NCBI RefSeq assembly: GCF_021155775.2
Contig: NC_060234.1
Coordinates: forward strand, 4,927,283-4,991,282
Source of the DNA: Neodiprion pinetum
Lineage: Eukaryota; Arthropoda; Insecta; Hymenoptera; Diprionidae
Length of the DNA stretch: 64,000 nt
Direction: 5' to 3'
Of the stretch, positions 37,230 through 49,530 are shown piece by piece. Numbering within the stretch: the stretch's first letter is position 1; each line of letters begins with the position of its first letter. The translations under genes were made by a program, and so were the position numbers. The notes under the pieces are model-generated. The model saw only the letters and a list, made by a program, of their open reading frames with translations, made no database searches and was not told where the DNA came from.

Positions 37230-38949
37230 GGGCGATCCCCCTTCTTCATCGCTCTTTCTCTCTCTTCGTTTCCGCTGTTTTCGCCCGCGAGAGATCAAGA
37301 AATGTCTTTTCACGGGTGATATATCGCCACGATTCTTGGATATCGTCTCCCAGGACCTCTGCGGGACATCGGTTCTAGCCATTGTCTCGAGGCGCGAGTG
37401 GTAGACGCTACTTGGATCGGATCGCGTTGCATCTACTGTTACTGATTGATACGTCTTCGTCCAGACCCCACTCTGTGTTCATGGAAGACCATCGGAGACC
37501 GTAAAGGTCACGGAGGTTTCCGCGAATCTCTGACTCTTCTTCCAGGATTACCCACGGAACCGTAATTCAAGTACGCCTTTTTTTTATTTTACCCCCGCTC
37601 ACTTTTCAGGGTCAAGAATTTTGAATCGATGATTTTTGATTGACGAGAATTTTCATGCTAACGAATCAAATTTTCATTGCGTATACTGTATATTTTTACG
37701 AAAACTTGAACGAACGTTATGATTATTTTTTAATATATTTCAAGTGCTTAAGACGCGTTTTCTCATTTTTTTTTTCAATTCTTGAACGATGAATAATACG
37801 AAAATTTCACTGACTAACTTGTAAGAGGTGAGAAATAAAATCAATGGATTAATGATTATACGGACGAATTTTAATAGAGATTATTTTCGAAGTATTTTTG
37901 GATAATCGGGACGGAAAAAATACAACTCGAAGCGCTGTTGTTGAAGTGTGTGTATGTGTGTGGGTTAAAACTGCGAAAGTTTCATGAACCGACTGGAATT
38001 TCGCACAGCATTATACATGTCAGTTTTTTCATTGGTTGCATTTTTTTCTGTCTCTATTCAATTCTTTATACCGTAAATCGTATTGTTCGTTCAATTATTT
38101 TAATCAGGGTTCATTTTCTTTGCTAATTGAATTTTCTACAAACGATTCGATTTCCAATTTTTGATGATGTAGATAATTTTTTTTTTTTTTGTTTACAAAA
38201 AGTATGGTAGTTTATCAAATACAATATCTATAATAATTTTGCGCACGTCAGTAGGTACGTATGATCAACTGCAGAGAAGCCAAAGGAAAAAAAAAAAAAT
38301 AATATTTAGAAGGATACGAATTCAAATTTCATTCACGAACAAAATAAACTGTGGTTTATCAAGAGTTTGGATAAATGTTACTTATTTAGCATGAAAATGA
38401 AATTTTTTCAATATAACATCTTTAATCTATTTCACCTAAAATGCGGGATTTGACAATTTTTAATAAAATTATGGTTTCAATCAAAGTCGACTTCATTGAT
38501 TTCGGTTACTGTAACATTCAAAGTCTCGTTTAATAATTCGTTCCATTTGACCGAACCTCGAAAAGTCCTCAAAGCTCTACTGTAAACTGTAAATGAAACG
38601 AACTAAAGTCCCCCATCACAGGTGCGTAAAGCGACTACGTTTACCTGCACAAGGGCCATTCCAGTAAATAAATACCAGAAACGAGAGAGTAAAAGAGAAG
38701 GAGAAAAAAAAAAAAAAAAAAAACGGGAAACGAAAACTGAGCCTCCGGTGAGCGTTAGGGGCACGAAATCCTTTCATTTGCTTTGAGCACCCGATGCAGC
38801 CTGAACTCGAATTAAAACTGAACAGCGTCACGGCGTGTTGAACTTTATAATAGTACCTGGTGAGGTGAATGCATGCTGGTATCCGACTGCATTCGGGTAA
38901 AAACAACCGGATCAATGTTTGCTCGTTTTTTCTTTCTCTCACTCTCCTT

Positions 38950-39028
38950 CTCTCTCTCTCTCTCTCTCTCTCCCTGTTCTTTTGACGGGGGAGAAAATAC
39001 GTTTCTCTCTCTATATATATATATATTT
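38950..39028. repeat. (TC)n and (TA)n microsatellites
   Basis: A run of about 12 TC units, a short unique segment, then TCTCTCTATATATATATAT. Confidence 0.85.
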
Positions 39029-39799
39029 TTTTTTCTCCCTCTGTTTGTCCAAAAAGCGCCGATTTTAGGTAGTTGTTTTTTTTTTTTTTTTTTGTTCTGT
39101 TAATCTCGTTTTTTCGTTTTTTATTTAACGACAAGCCGACGTACGACGGCAGAGAATTACGGGGTGAAAATCTGTACCGCTGCGATTGGATCCTGATTGA
39201 CGCTTATTGACTCCGTGATATGTAAAACCTTCTTGTTTACAACTTGGGCCGAAAAAGAGTCGGTGTTCCGATTTAATTGGAACGAAACTCAATCCCTGCG
39301 AAACGCATTCACTATTTTGTATTTTGTGTTTGTACAATGCTTCGGGGCGTTGCAGCTGGTGCATCGTGTGGTGTCGATGTATCGAAAAAGGGATTTTTTT
39401 TTTTTTCATTTCAATACTTGAACAAACAAATGGAGAACACGGTGAATTGTAACGGAAAACAAATTTCACGCCACATCGAAACTCGGGTTTTTATTTTCAT
39501 CGTCAATATTACGTACAACGAGGAAAAAATTTCACACCGCAAAACGCGAATCAAACATCGAAACTTGTGGTGATTTCGCTCGAGCGTCAAGCGTTGGCAT
39601 TTATTTTTGGTAATATGAAACTTTATTTTCTGCTGTTTATTATAGCCTCTGGGTGACCAAATTTATCGTTGACATATCGCGAGTACAAATACCATGCGCG
39701 TTGTGTAAATCTTTGCAAATGAAAACGGAATGAGAAAATCTGTCAAGACGAAAAATAATATTCAAAAGTGATATCGAAGTTCAAATTCCTGAGGGTAAA

Positions 39800-40345
39800 A
39801 TGTCTGACAGTTGCCTAAGACTGTCGGAAAGACCCAAGCGGAGTCAACGGGAATCTTCAAAAGTGCTGCTTAAATTACCTCGGAGAAATGGCTTGTTTTG
39901 GAAAAGCAGTTCTGCAATATCTTTCTCAGGGGTCGAAATGAATTCATTGCTCACTGGGTAAACGATGGATAGTCGACTTGGTCGATAGATAGTTTACGCA
40001 TTGACATTAGAAGAGACATTTTTGATAAGGAATCGACCGGTCTGACTTCACGGATCGATCCATTTCAGGTGTGCCGAAATAAACACCCCTCGTTGCGGTA
40101 AATATCGATCGGTTGAACGTAACGTCGTTAAAAGAGGTGAAAACCCGGACGAAAACAAGGTCCGAGATAATATTGAGGGGAATTTTTCCGACGATGAGAA
40201 AAGGAGCGTCGTCACTGCGATCGAGAGACTAAAAAGAGTGCGGATAGAACGCCTGGTTAATCTGCAAAAGATTAACTCGTCTTTTAAAAATACCATCAAC
40301 ATCATTCGTGACTTGAAACGAGCCTCGTTGGAAAAGCAAATGTGA
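39800..40345 (+). CDS. Small basic protein with helical C-terminus, 144 residues, unknown
   Basis: Two exons: 39800-39957 and 40069-40345 (TGA at 40343-40345). The 111-bp intron has donor GTAAAC and acceptor GATCCATTTCAG, and Gly53 is split 2+1 across it. The start is the first ATG after an in-frame TGA at 39731-39733. The N-terminal half is Ser/Arg/Lys-rich (SERPKRSQRESSKVLLKLPR). The C-terminal half is charged and predicted helical (VVTAIERLKRVRIERLVNLQ then SFKNTINIIRDLKRASLEK), suggesting a short coiled coil. Exon 2 has strong purine-first codons. An ATTAAA at 40373-40378 sits 28 bp after the stop, as expected of a poly(A) signal. No family is recognised. The model is supported by phase match, codon pattern and poly(A) signal, but not by homology. 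Confidence 0.55.
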
Positions 40346-42235
40346 CTGCCACGGTGCTTGTTGTTATTAATTATTAAACTGCGCAAGGAAAGAGTTTGTT
40401 ACACGTTTTTGCCTCTTGTTTACGTCTCATAGATCCATCAGGAAAAATCTTTATGGTTCGAAAGCTGGGAGGTTGAGGATCGCATCGAAAAGCCATTAAC
40501 TCTGTATCCAATGGACCCCCCTGTCAAAGTGCATATAAATCTGCATCAGGCTGTATGCCGTCGGTGGCAAACCGCATTCCACGTCATTGTAGTGGAATAG
40601 TTAGTCATACACGGAGCATAGTGCGGGTGTAAATCGAACGGCTAGGCTGGAGGAGATTAGTTCTGAACTAACATTGCGACGGAGAAAGAGGGTGCAGCTC
40701 CAGGTTTGGCTTTGATATTGTGTTTCTGATACATCCGAGTATCTGCCGCCGGGAGCTCCGCGCGAGATAATCGTGTACAGATTGCTTTGATCTCGTGCAG
40801 GTGTATGTTCGCTGATGTTGTTCATCGAGATCCAAAATTAATAGGCACCCCCGTACGCCCTCGGCTGACGCAGATGCTGGCGAGCTCTGATCCGGTACAT
40901 CGCATTGGTACCTGCACTAAATGCGCTGCATATCCTTTCCACTCTTCGCCTCCTCCAAGCGTGCAAATAGCATATCTAGCCATGCAAGCGAATAGTTGTT
41001 GTTTGTACTGCAAGCTCGTATAATGCAAATGTTATTCTAATCACGCGGTGCAGTCGTCTCTTCTCGTGTTTGCTCGTGAGATATTTGTACAAGCAAGCGA
41101 CGATGACTGCCAAAATCGCGCGAGAATGTTGGAGGATCGCTACCATATTTTGTTCCTTGTCCGAAATTTCCTTTGAATACTGCATCGGTTTACTCGAGGA
41201 CAAGAGGAAGTGCTCAAGCTCCTCCTTCTTTGCTTTGTTACTCTCCCTGTCTTTCGCCTTCTCAACTTTCATAAATGGACGTCTGTTACACCCGGAGTTC
41301 TGAGAACGATGGGGTGATGCAGGGTGGCCGCCATATCTACACCCCCAGCGAGCCACTCCATGAGAGTGTAAGAAAAGGCCGGGCCCACCAGGGTCGAGTG
41401 AAACAAAACACTGTACATGTTTTTCTCCGACACTTTACTTCTTTACACATTTTACTATCGCTTTTTTGCAACCCTCTCCTCCTTCTATCCGACTTCAAGC
41501 TTCCCCGTTTTTCCTCTTTTCACCACTCAGCGCGGCTTTTTCTCCAGGGCAATGTATAAAAGATACGTAGGTTATAGATAAGACCCTGAAAATGCATGGG
41601 CTGGTGAAACTACCTACCATTTTACTACCCGACCCGGTGCTCAGGCCGAGGTGTCATTATACTCTTGGAATATCAAGAATGAGGTCAATCCGATATTCTC
41701 ACGGGAACCAGACATTCCATTTCTTTACTCTGAAAAATACTTCACCGTTTTAATCTGAATCAGGTACAAGTGAGTCAATCACAGACGTCGGTGTTTTCAC
41801 ATTGGTAAAAGGCATGTGGATAATTGATACCAGTTGATATTATGGCAGACGAACAGTCGAGAAGCGTGTCTTCCATTGAAGTCATCGAGTGTCGTATTGG
41901 CTATCGCGACATACTTGAAATTCGATTGCCATGAACAGTTCGATCCCATATATAACCATTGTCATGGATGACGCGGTCCCTCTTTGAATTTGGAAACCAA
42001 GTGTAAGGTCTGATATTGTGCGATATACGAAAAATGAAAATGTAATGAGTGAGGATTGGAAGAGAGGTGCTTACGTTATACGCGCAACTGCATGCCAGGA
42101 GATTTATGATAGCTCTTGGTCATGGCGGGGAAACCTAAGCCGGGAGCGGCGGCGGCGGTGGTGGTTATACAGTGTTGGTATGGTGGGCTGTTATTTACTA
42201 CGTGTTCTATAACCACATTTTCACCGTTATACGTG

Positions 42236-42239
<4 letters not shown>

Positions 42240-42276
<37 letters not shown>
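42240..42276. repeat. (GA)n microsatellite
   Basis: About 18 uninterrupted AG/GA units. Confidence 0.9.
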
Positions 42277-42280
<4 letters not shown>

Positions 42281-42593
42281 GTGAGGGAAGGTTGAGGGTC
42301 TCACCATTCAGCTAGCTCTTCTCACTTCCGCGTATCTGCGAAAGTGCGTATTCCGAGGTGAGGGTACGATACGTGTGTGAGTGGGTGTGTGTTCTGTTAG
42401 TCTGCGTTCGCCTGTGCGTACGGCAGCATGTGTCAGGGAGCGGGAATAGGAGAGAATCTTGTTATCCTGCGTTGGTCCCGCTGCTCGGCAAGATCTATGG
42501 GAAAGTCTCCTCGCGGAGAGAGTTCCATTATATATGAGATAAACAGTGCGAGAGGTCGGGGTACATAGCTTGGCTCTTCTCCTTTAGTCCGGT

Positions 42594-42704
42594 TCTTCTT
42601 CTCCTTCATCTTCTTCTTCTTCTTCTTCTTCTTCTTCTTCTTCTTCTTCTTCTTCTTCTCCTTCATCTTCTTCTTCTTCTCCTTCATCTTCTTCTTCTTC
42701 TTCC
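42594..42704. repeat. (CTT)n trinucleotide repeat
   Basis: More than 30 CTT units, interrupted by CCTTCAT at regular places. The reverse strand reads as a poly-Lys frame with Met/Glu breaks, which is an artefact of the repeat. Confidence 0.9.
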
Positions 42705-43670
42705 TTCCGCGTTTGATTTATGGGTGAATTTTCCCCCGTCTGATCCCTTGATATCCTGTTTTATTTTACTCCGATTACCTATGATCCAGTAGTTTGATGT
42801 TATAGGCACTTCGCATGAACGCGTCCTCCTTCGGTACTTGAGGTTCAGTGCAGGAGGAATCGGAACTGTCCGATACAACTTCTTTCGGGAAGTAGAAAAT
42901 TCGAATATGGCAATGATGAACACATTGATCTCGAATCGAATTCGCGATGTTAACAATCAAATGCGGTGAGAAATTACTTTGCGCATTCGTTCCGTGTCTT
43001 TGATTATACATATGTGAAAATTCTGCAGTCACGTCATCACCAATATCGCTACGGACCACCATGAGCTGGTGAATGGCTGGTAATAAAGCAAAACAGATTG
43101 CACTGCAAAGCGTGATTTCCCGTTGGTGGAATTTAAGGTTGGGTGATAATTCATTACTCGGTGAACCGATATGGGCAGCATTGAAATGGTAAAACTGCGG
43201 CGCAGTTATTGGACGCACCAAACTCAATGAATCTCTCGAATATCGTGCATTCATTACTGATCTGACATTCGAAAATTCACGTTCCAAATCAGGCCTGTTG
43301 TTCTAATCACTTCCTGGCCTGATCGTTTACGGAGTCCGTTGCCTTACATAATGTATAACGCGGGTTTACCCTAATGTTGAAATTCCGGTCACGGAACCGT
43401 CGGTGAGAGCGGAAAAATGAGGGAAAGGAGCATCTTGGGTTTAAAAAACGAAAGAGGAAGCTACCGGGCGGTGCATGGCGCTGGGGAGAAAATGACCTTG
43501 TCTTAAGTCCGGGTCGCTTAGGGATCACCGGGATGTCGTTTCTCGAAGTCTCCTCATGCCTCAGACAAAGTTGGTGCACCTAACCTGGGTGCCTATCCAC
43601 CTGCCAACCACTATGGTGCTCTGAATTTTCGTCCGGGACAATGGTGCGAAAGCCTGCAGGAGGGATAGGG

Positions 43671-43672
43671 AT

Positions 43673-43704
<32 letters not shown>

Positions 43705-43721
43705 GGAGAGAGAGAGAGAGC
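43671..43721. repeat. Imperfect (GA)n microsatellite
   Basis: GA units broken by GAAAG and GGGAG. Confidence 0.85.
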
Positions 43722-44918
43722 GCCTTGCCGCGGGATCACTGGGAAATCAATAGCTCTGACGTGACTAGCAGACGAGAGGTGTGCCCGACGTGTCCGTCAG
43801 TAAGACCATCCACTACCAGCACCAACCCTCCAGATATCCAAACAGTTTTACCCCTCCGCTTACCTCCGCTTCACCGTCTTTTACACGACTAAATCTAGCT
43901 TCTCTGCCGACCAGCTATCAGCGGAAAAGCGTGTTAGCCAGGAGTTCCTTACGGTTCGATGCACAAGAAAATGTGACAGAAAGTTATTCTTTGCGCAAAT
44001 GTGCTGTTTCCGCTATGCCAGGTATTCCAAAGTAAAGTACCTATTATTCCAAATTTCGTAAATTTTATTGATGATGAAATTTGAGCTGAAGCTAGTTTTC
44101 CTAAAGTTGAACGGACCTTGTGTCGCTTAGCTATGGATAATATTGAAATTAGCATTTTTTCTCTCTTACATTTCTTCTTTCTGGATTCTTCTTTGTTACT
44201 CCAAGGTGTGATCTCTGCGGGTCTTAATAAACCGCTTGGGATTGAGTTTAATTAAATTCTAAAGATCTTAAAGTGCCGGGGACTGGGCCGCTGCAGAGGT
44301 ACTCTTACTTGAAAATTAAAAGTCTCCACTCTCCCCACCCTGTACCACTGTGTAATTATACACTGAAGATGGAATCGGAGTATATTACTTTTTCCCTAAC
44401 CTCTATCTATTAATCTTATCTCGAACAAACCGCTCTTATGAGCGATCATATAGTAGCTCAAACGCATCGTTCAAGTATAAACAACAACAAGTTCATGTTC
44501 TTATTCTATCACCAATCATAGAGAACCTCACAGGCATTCGTTACTGTTTTCGTTTGTAAGGGTAAACACGAATGGTACACACACATATATATAGAGAGCT
44601 AGGAGGTGAGGCTTAGGCAAGGACGTGGTCGACTAAATGACAACAACTTCGTGAAAAGCCAAGTCTTTGATTTGATTCTACGCATTCGAATGTAAAAACA
44701 ATTACTCTCCTTTGTATATTTTGACATATCGGACATTTTGGGAGCTTAACTACAGTTCACAAGTATTCGTCGATTTGTCTATCGAGCGAATGGATGTACG
44801 AAAGTAATTATCGAAATGATAAAAAAACATAGAAGTCTTGATACGAAACATCACTAATAAAGTTGATGTGAAATAAATAGACAACGATCTAAACGGTAGA
44901 TTAATTATGTTTCATGTC

Positions 44919-45072
44919 TTATTTGCCATTCCTTTGTAAAATAAATAAGATAATCACAGGTTCATCCCGGCGGGCTGCAATCATGTTTCCAGTAACGATA
45001 ACATCGTATATAATCTGAAATCGATCCCCGCACAATAATTCAACATCGTGCATAATACAGACTTGTAAGCCC
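44919..45072 (-). CDS. Candidate 3'-terminal exon, unknown product
   Basis: On the minus strand a strong acceptor (AAGCTCTTCCTCTTGCAG) is followed by one base completing a codon, 50 sense codons and a TAA at 44921-44919. The predicted end contains GLQVCIMHDVELLCGDRFQI and YDVIVTGNMIAARRDEPV, with purine-first codons and alternating hydrophobic residues suggestive of beta strands. No family is recognised. An exon-like segment immediately upstream (45281-45179, minus) contains PARFFILTRVNPTDVRFTFE, but it ends in phase zero and so does not splice directly onto this one. The upstream partner is therefore unresolved. Confidence 0.33.
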
Positions 45073-47730
45073 CTGCAAGAGGAAGAGCTTGCGGCCGCCT
45101 TGTGACGTCCCCGAGTAAGTTGGTTACGTTATAAACTCGTGAAAGCGTCGGAGTGAAGGGGGGCTGTTCTACTCGTACCTCGAAGGTGAACCTGACGTCG
45201 GTCGGGTTCACCCTCGTCAAGATGAAGAACCGAGCTGGCAACCTGTCGCACGGCCACGTTGTCCTGCGCGTCTGACCGTCACTACGGCACACCCGAAAAC
45301 ACGGCTCACTTTGTATGTACACCCATTATATCTATATTGGCGAGGGGTTGATTCCTACGGACAAAAGGGTGGTCCGCTCTCGGACTTCCGAGGTCAAAAA
45401 CGACGCGATCAACCGACGCGAAAACATGTGTCCGATCAGCTGTATTATACGAGGACGCGATTTCATTTGACGATGGGTTCCTTCTCTCGCTATGGACGAA
45501 TGAATTCTTATCCACTGGGGAGGAAGTTTTTGGTGTTGGAACACAATGAAAATTCCAAGGAAATTGCACGCGATGTTGGAGAGATGTTGTGCGAAATACT
45601 TTGTCGATCTCTTGATGTTACGCCGTAATGGGGTTACATGGGTTTCCAAGGTTAAAGAAAAGGATATTTGCTCTGATATAAAAAACAAAAATATATAATC
45701 AATCAATTATTTCATTCAAGCTTAAGGAAAAAAAAGAAGAACAATATTCAAACGATAGTTCATATAATTTACATCTCAACATTTTGAAAATACAGCCACA
45801 CAGAACCGGTTGTCGGTGATTCCATAAATATTTATCGCGGTGGACGTGATAACTCACGCTAGCTTTATCTGAAATCAGGAAACTAAATATTTTTCTTTAG
45901 TAGGTGAGTACAGCTTGTACTTGAACGAAGGATTGAAAAAAAAAAAAAAATTGAAATTTTAATTTTTCGCTAAATTTTATGCAAATGACTACAATTTTTG
46001 GTAAAATCCAAACCATGTATATTCTCTTGTAAAATAAATTGTGAACGAAGAAAGAAAAAAAAATCTTCTTTCGAGTACTAGTTAATCCTATTTAGAAGAA
46101 GTGTGCACAATTTCAATAAAATCGATGCATTAGTTTCTGAGAAATCGTGTCCACCGACTTCGAAAATATGGTTTCACAAAAAGAACGGTATACGGTCGAG
46201 CCTAAAAATAGAAATTTCTAAAGGCTCTCTCTCCTAAACTTTTACTCAAATTGATTTGAAACTCTGGGAAAATGTTCTTAACATGTTGTACTATCGTAGA
46301 AAAATTTTTTTTTTATTTATCGATTTTTTTACATTTCCAAACCCTTATAACTATTTGTCTTTTTAGTTTTTTTTTTTAATGTGGGGCGATATTTCGATGC
46401 GAGTGTTCAACAATTTTACGTTGACCAGCAACTATTATTCGCAATTCTTGGATCGAGACGATCATTTATCGAGATATTGTCTGACACGCTATACGTGGAT
46501 CAAATTTGAAGTTGTGTTCGATATTGCATCTATTCGGTATCACAAATACGCAAGATATATAATAATAGCCAGCTGAAACGGGGGAGAGTCTCGATTCCCG
46601 GCTAGCCGCTGCTATTGATAACCAGAGGGAGTCCGCCACCCTTTTTCGTCTTTATTTCATCCTCCCTCTTTCCCTATTTCTGTATTTCTGCCCTCTTTCC
46701 ATCGTACTTCATCAACGCAACGTGGTATAGACTTGGAGCAGAAGCCAGAACAATATTCACAAATACGTGTACCCTCTCACAAATTCCCGAATCGTTCTTT
46801 CGTTTCTACTTTACTCGGTTCGTTCAATTGGTTGAGAATTTATTTGAAAAAAGCCAGGCTTGATCGAGACCGATAAAAATATGCCTGCAGAGTAGCAGAT
46901 AAAAATGTGTATCGTAATCCGAGAGAATGCTTTTTGAATAATTCAGTCTCTGCCTGTAGTGCAGCAACGAGATCATAACGCCGGTGTTAAATTGCGCCGC
47001 CGTTACACTGGATGCACGTTTTTGCGAATAGCTTTGCCAATTTTTCCTTCACTTGTTTTTATCGACATTATATCGACCGATTCGCCGTTAAATCCGGCCA
47101 CGAATGAGCTGCGAGAGTGCGAGCAGAATAAGACTTATGGCTTAATAAGGGCTGCGAGGATATTGCCGACCGTAAGGCGGTGAGTAAATCTCCCTTCAGG
47201 GTGACGGAGAACGATACATCAAACGTCCATTAAACCGAGTTGCCAATTTACTTGGCTAGCCTGAATCCCGGTTGTATAAAACACCTTGGTTATATCTTCG
47301 ACTAATTGTTATCCCGGTGAAAAAAATTCCCCGCGATTCTGAAAACACGAGGAAAGGTCATTTTGACGTGCCTGTTTATATCTGATTTACGGTGAAAGCA
47401 GCTGCACACTTTATGAGGAATCTTTCGAGATTCTTTCGGTGACGCATGAAGGCTATCGTCAAAGAATGTGAAGAATTTTCGCGTTTTTTGTTCTCAATGA
47501 TAGATACGATCGGTTCTTTGCGAAAAAATTGAAGCAAATGATGGATTCACGGATGGGTTAGAGTTCATCTCGCGTCAGGTATCAGAGGTGATGTGGAAAT
47601 TGCTTTTAGGTTATTTAGAAGCAATCTGACATCGTTGCGAATATCAGAAACGAATTTCCCCGTTGTCTAATGAAACTAAAATCATAACCATTGATTATCA
47701 GAGTACGTTTGAGATCGCCCAAAATTAAAC
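45073..47730. other. Unresolved exon-like island followed by AT-rich DNA
   Basis: 45179-45628 is open on both strands with high third-position GC, so it may carry exons whose strand I cannot decide. From 45700 to about 46370 the DNA is AT-rich and resembles decayed repeat. An AG at about 47700 could be a 5' leader splice acceptor for the next gene. Confidence 0.3.
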
Positions 47731-49530
47731 ATGGACAAAGCGCTGAAAGCGAAAGAAAAGGCAGATGCAGCGCAGAAGGAAGTCGATGAGATAAATCAAA
47801 GGAATTTCCAAGCGATGATAGAACAATGTCGTGTCAATATTGGGAAAAAGGGTGAACAGATGGACTTTATGAGTCGTCTTCACAGGGAGCGTAACGAGGC
47901 CATCCTCGAGGAGAAACTTCTCCGGGCTCAGGAGGCTGCCGAAATTCTTCCAAAAGAGGTTGAGGAGAGGCAGATACGCGCCGAGGAGTTAGTCAGACTG
48001 AGAAGTAAGAATCGTTCATACATAGTTTTGTTTAACCGGCAGAGTCCTGCCGTGCATTAAAACAGTGCGGTACCTTTACAAAGTTGATCGTCCGTTTCAT
48101 CCGAATAAAGATTGACAGGAGTTCGTTTTAAACAAGTGACGCCGGCTTGCGTCGGCCATAGAAGGCTCGTTATCCAAAGAGAGCGTCTCGTACACATTCC
48201 TATATGTGTCTAACTTGTCCATCGGACCTTAGTTATTTTAAATTCAGGTGATAACAATAGGGAGTTAAAAATGTACGTTCCATTTTAACAGACGACGAAA
48301 TTCGGGCGCTAAAGCATCGCCAGGTGATCCGGGACCAGAATATCGAGTTGAAGGAACTCGAATCGCAGTTGAAATCATCTTACGCAGCGAAGTCGGCTCA
48401 AGTCCAATTGCGAGAACGCGAAGCGATTCGAGCCGATGAAAAGTATCGAGAATATCAGACATCCGTTATGAGGTCCCGATGGTACAACGACGACGCGTTC
48501 GACCAGCACCTGGCTGCCGTTGAGCGCGATAAAAATATGAGGTATCGAAACGCGCTGCAGGATCAGCTCGTAGTGAACGAAACTATGCGGCGTCAGCGGA
48601 CCGAGGAATGGCACAGAGAGCGTAAAATCGTCGAGCAGATAAGCGAGGTCCTTCGGAACGAGGACGTGAATACCGCATCGGAGAAGAAGGAGAAAACCGC
48701 GAGGATCCAGGCAGAGAGGGAGGCCTTTTTTCGAGCGATGAAAACGTGGAAGTCCAAGGAGCGGGAGGCACTGCTGGACGAGTTCAGTCGGCAGGCTAAA
48801 ATCATAGCGAAAAAAGAGGCCGAGGAGAAGAATCGAGCCGTTGTCAAAGCTGGCAAGTCAGACGTTAGAGAGGAAATTATGGAACGGGCCGCCAGACGTA
48901 TGTTGGATGATGAGACGAGGAGGAACGAGAAGGAGGATATTGTCAACGAGCTCTTTGACGAGGAGTGGAACAGCAAGGTTGCCATGGAGCTGAAGGATGC
49001 TGCGGCGAGAAAAGAGGCCGTCAAAAGAGAGCTGCTGGCTGACATGGAACGGCAAAAAGTACTAGTTTCCGAGAGCAGGGCGAAGTCTTTGGCCGTCGAC
49101 GCAGCCTTCGGAAAGTACCTCGTCGAGCAGTCCGAGGCGGCGGATAAAAAGGAGAGTGAAAAATCGGACGAGCGTCGTCGAAGAGGTAGTGAAACACGGA
49201 TGCAGGTCTGCCCGGAAGATGTATAAGAAACGTTTTACACCTGCTTCCCTGATTGTTCGATTATTTTTTGTCCAAGGTCTTCAATATGGCCGGGATTTGA
49301 AGACGGTGCGAGATGAGCAGCGAGCACTTCACGCCGAAGAGGTACTCCTCACGCAGGCGATACAGAGACAGGATGATCAGCGGGAAGTTGAACGTCTGAA
49401 GGAGGTATCTTTGGAGCGTTCGAAAATTTTGTACGAACACGCACCGAACTTGAAGGGATTCCTCAAGGCTGGAACTTTGCGAACGGAAGACCTGGAGTAC
49501 ATGAAAATGCAGCAGTGTAGCTCAAACTAG
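47731..49530 (+). CDS. MNS1: Meiosis-specific nuclear structural protein 1 (MNS1) orthologue, 473 residues
   Basis: Three exons: 47731-48004, 48292-49185 and 49277-49530. Introns of 287 and 91 bp start GTAAGA and GTAGTG and end TTTTAACAG and TTGTCCAAG. The split codons (Asn92, Gly390) join in frame. The start ATG follows an in-frame TGA at 47710-47712. The product is almost entirely charged helix, as in the trichohyalin/plectin-homology (TPH) family. Residues around 104-135 (IRDQNIELKELESQLK, then AAKSAQVQLREREAIR) closely parallel the vertebrate MNS1 segment that reads IELRELEKKLKAAY. The C-terminus (EHAPNLKGFLKAGTLRTEDL) matches the MNS1 ending with its EHA.NL.G.L core. Length is close to the human protein of about 495 residues. 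MNS1 is a microtubule-inner protein of ciliary doublets and is needed for sperm flagella; in an insect it would act in sperm and chordotonal cilia. Confidence 0.9.
48005..48291 (+). other. Intron 1 of the MNS1 gene
   Basis: Starts GTAAGA and ends CCATTTTAACAG. Without splicing the frame reaches a TAA at 48058-48060. Confidence 0.85.

Larger units (their letters stand above)
33761..39799. other. AT-rich non-coding DNA with simple repeats
   Basis: No supported gene across about 6 kb. It contains poly-A and poly-T runs (34737-34756, 35378-35396, 39075-39092), a (CT)n/(GA)n palindrome (37199-37229), and (TC)n plus (TA)n tracts (38950-39028). Low-complexity Arg/Glu or Leu/Phe frames here are repeat artefacts. 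Confidence 0.45.
40346..44918. other. Non-coding DNA with several microsatellites
   Basis: No supported gene. A 170-codon minus-strand frame (43287-42775) begins with TTG, has its first ATG 12 codons in, and shows no domain. It remains possible as a small gene but is not called. Microsatellites lie at 42240-42276, 42594-42704 and 43671-43721. Confidence 0.35.

Noticed and set aside
38616..39134. A 172-codon minus-strand frame.
   Set aside because: It is built from microsatellite and poly-A/poly-T translations (Arg/Glu, Lys and Phe runs) with no domain.
40048..40386. A 112-codon minus-strand frame.
   Set aside because: It lies opposite exon 2 of the 144-residue gene, whose plus-strand frame has better codon pattern, splice phase and poly(A) support.
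42775..43287. A 170-codon minus-strand frame.
   Set aside because: It begins with TTG, lacks a domain and a poly(A) signal, and such lengths arise occasionally by chance; it is kept only as a possibility.
48593..49045. A 150-codon Ser-rich minus-strand frame.
   Set aside because: It is the antisense of the charged helical MNS1 coding sequence.
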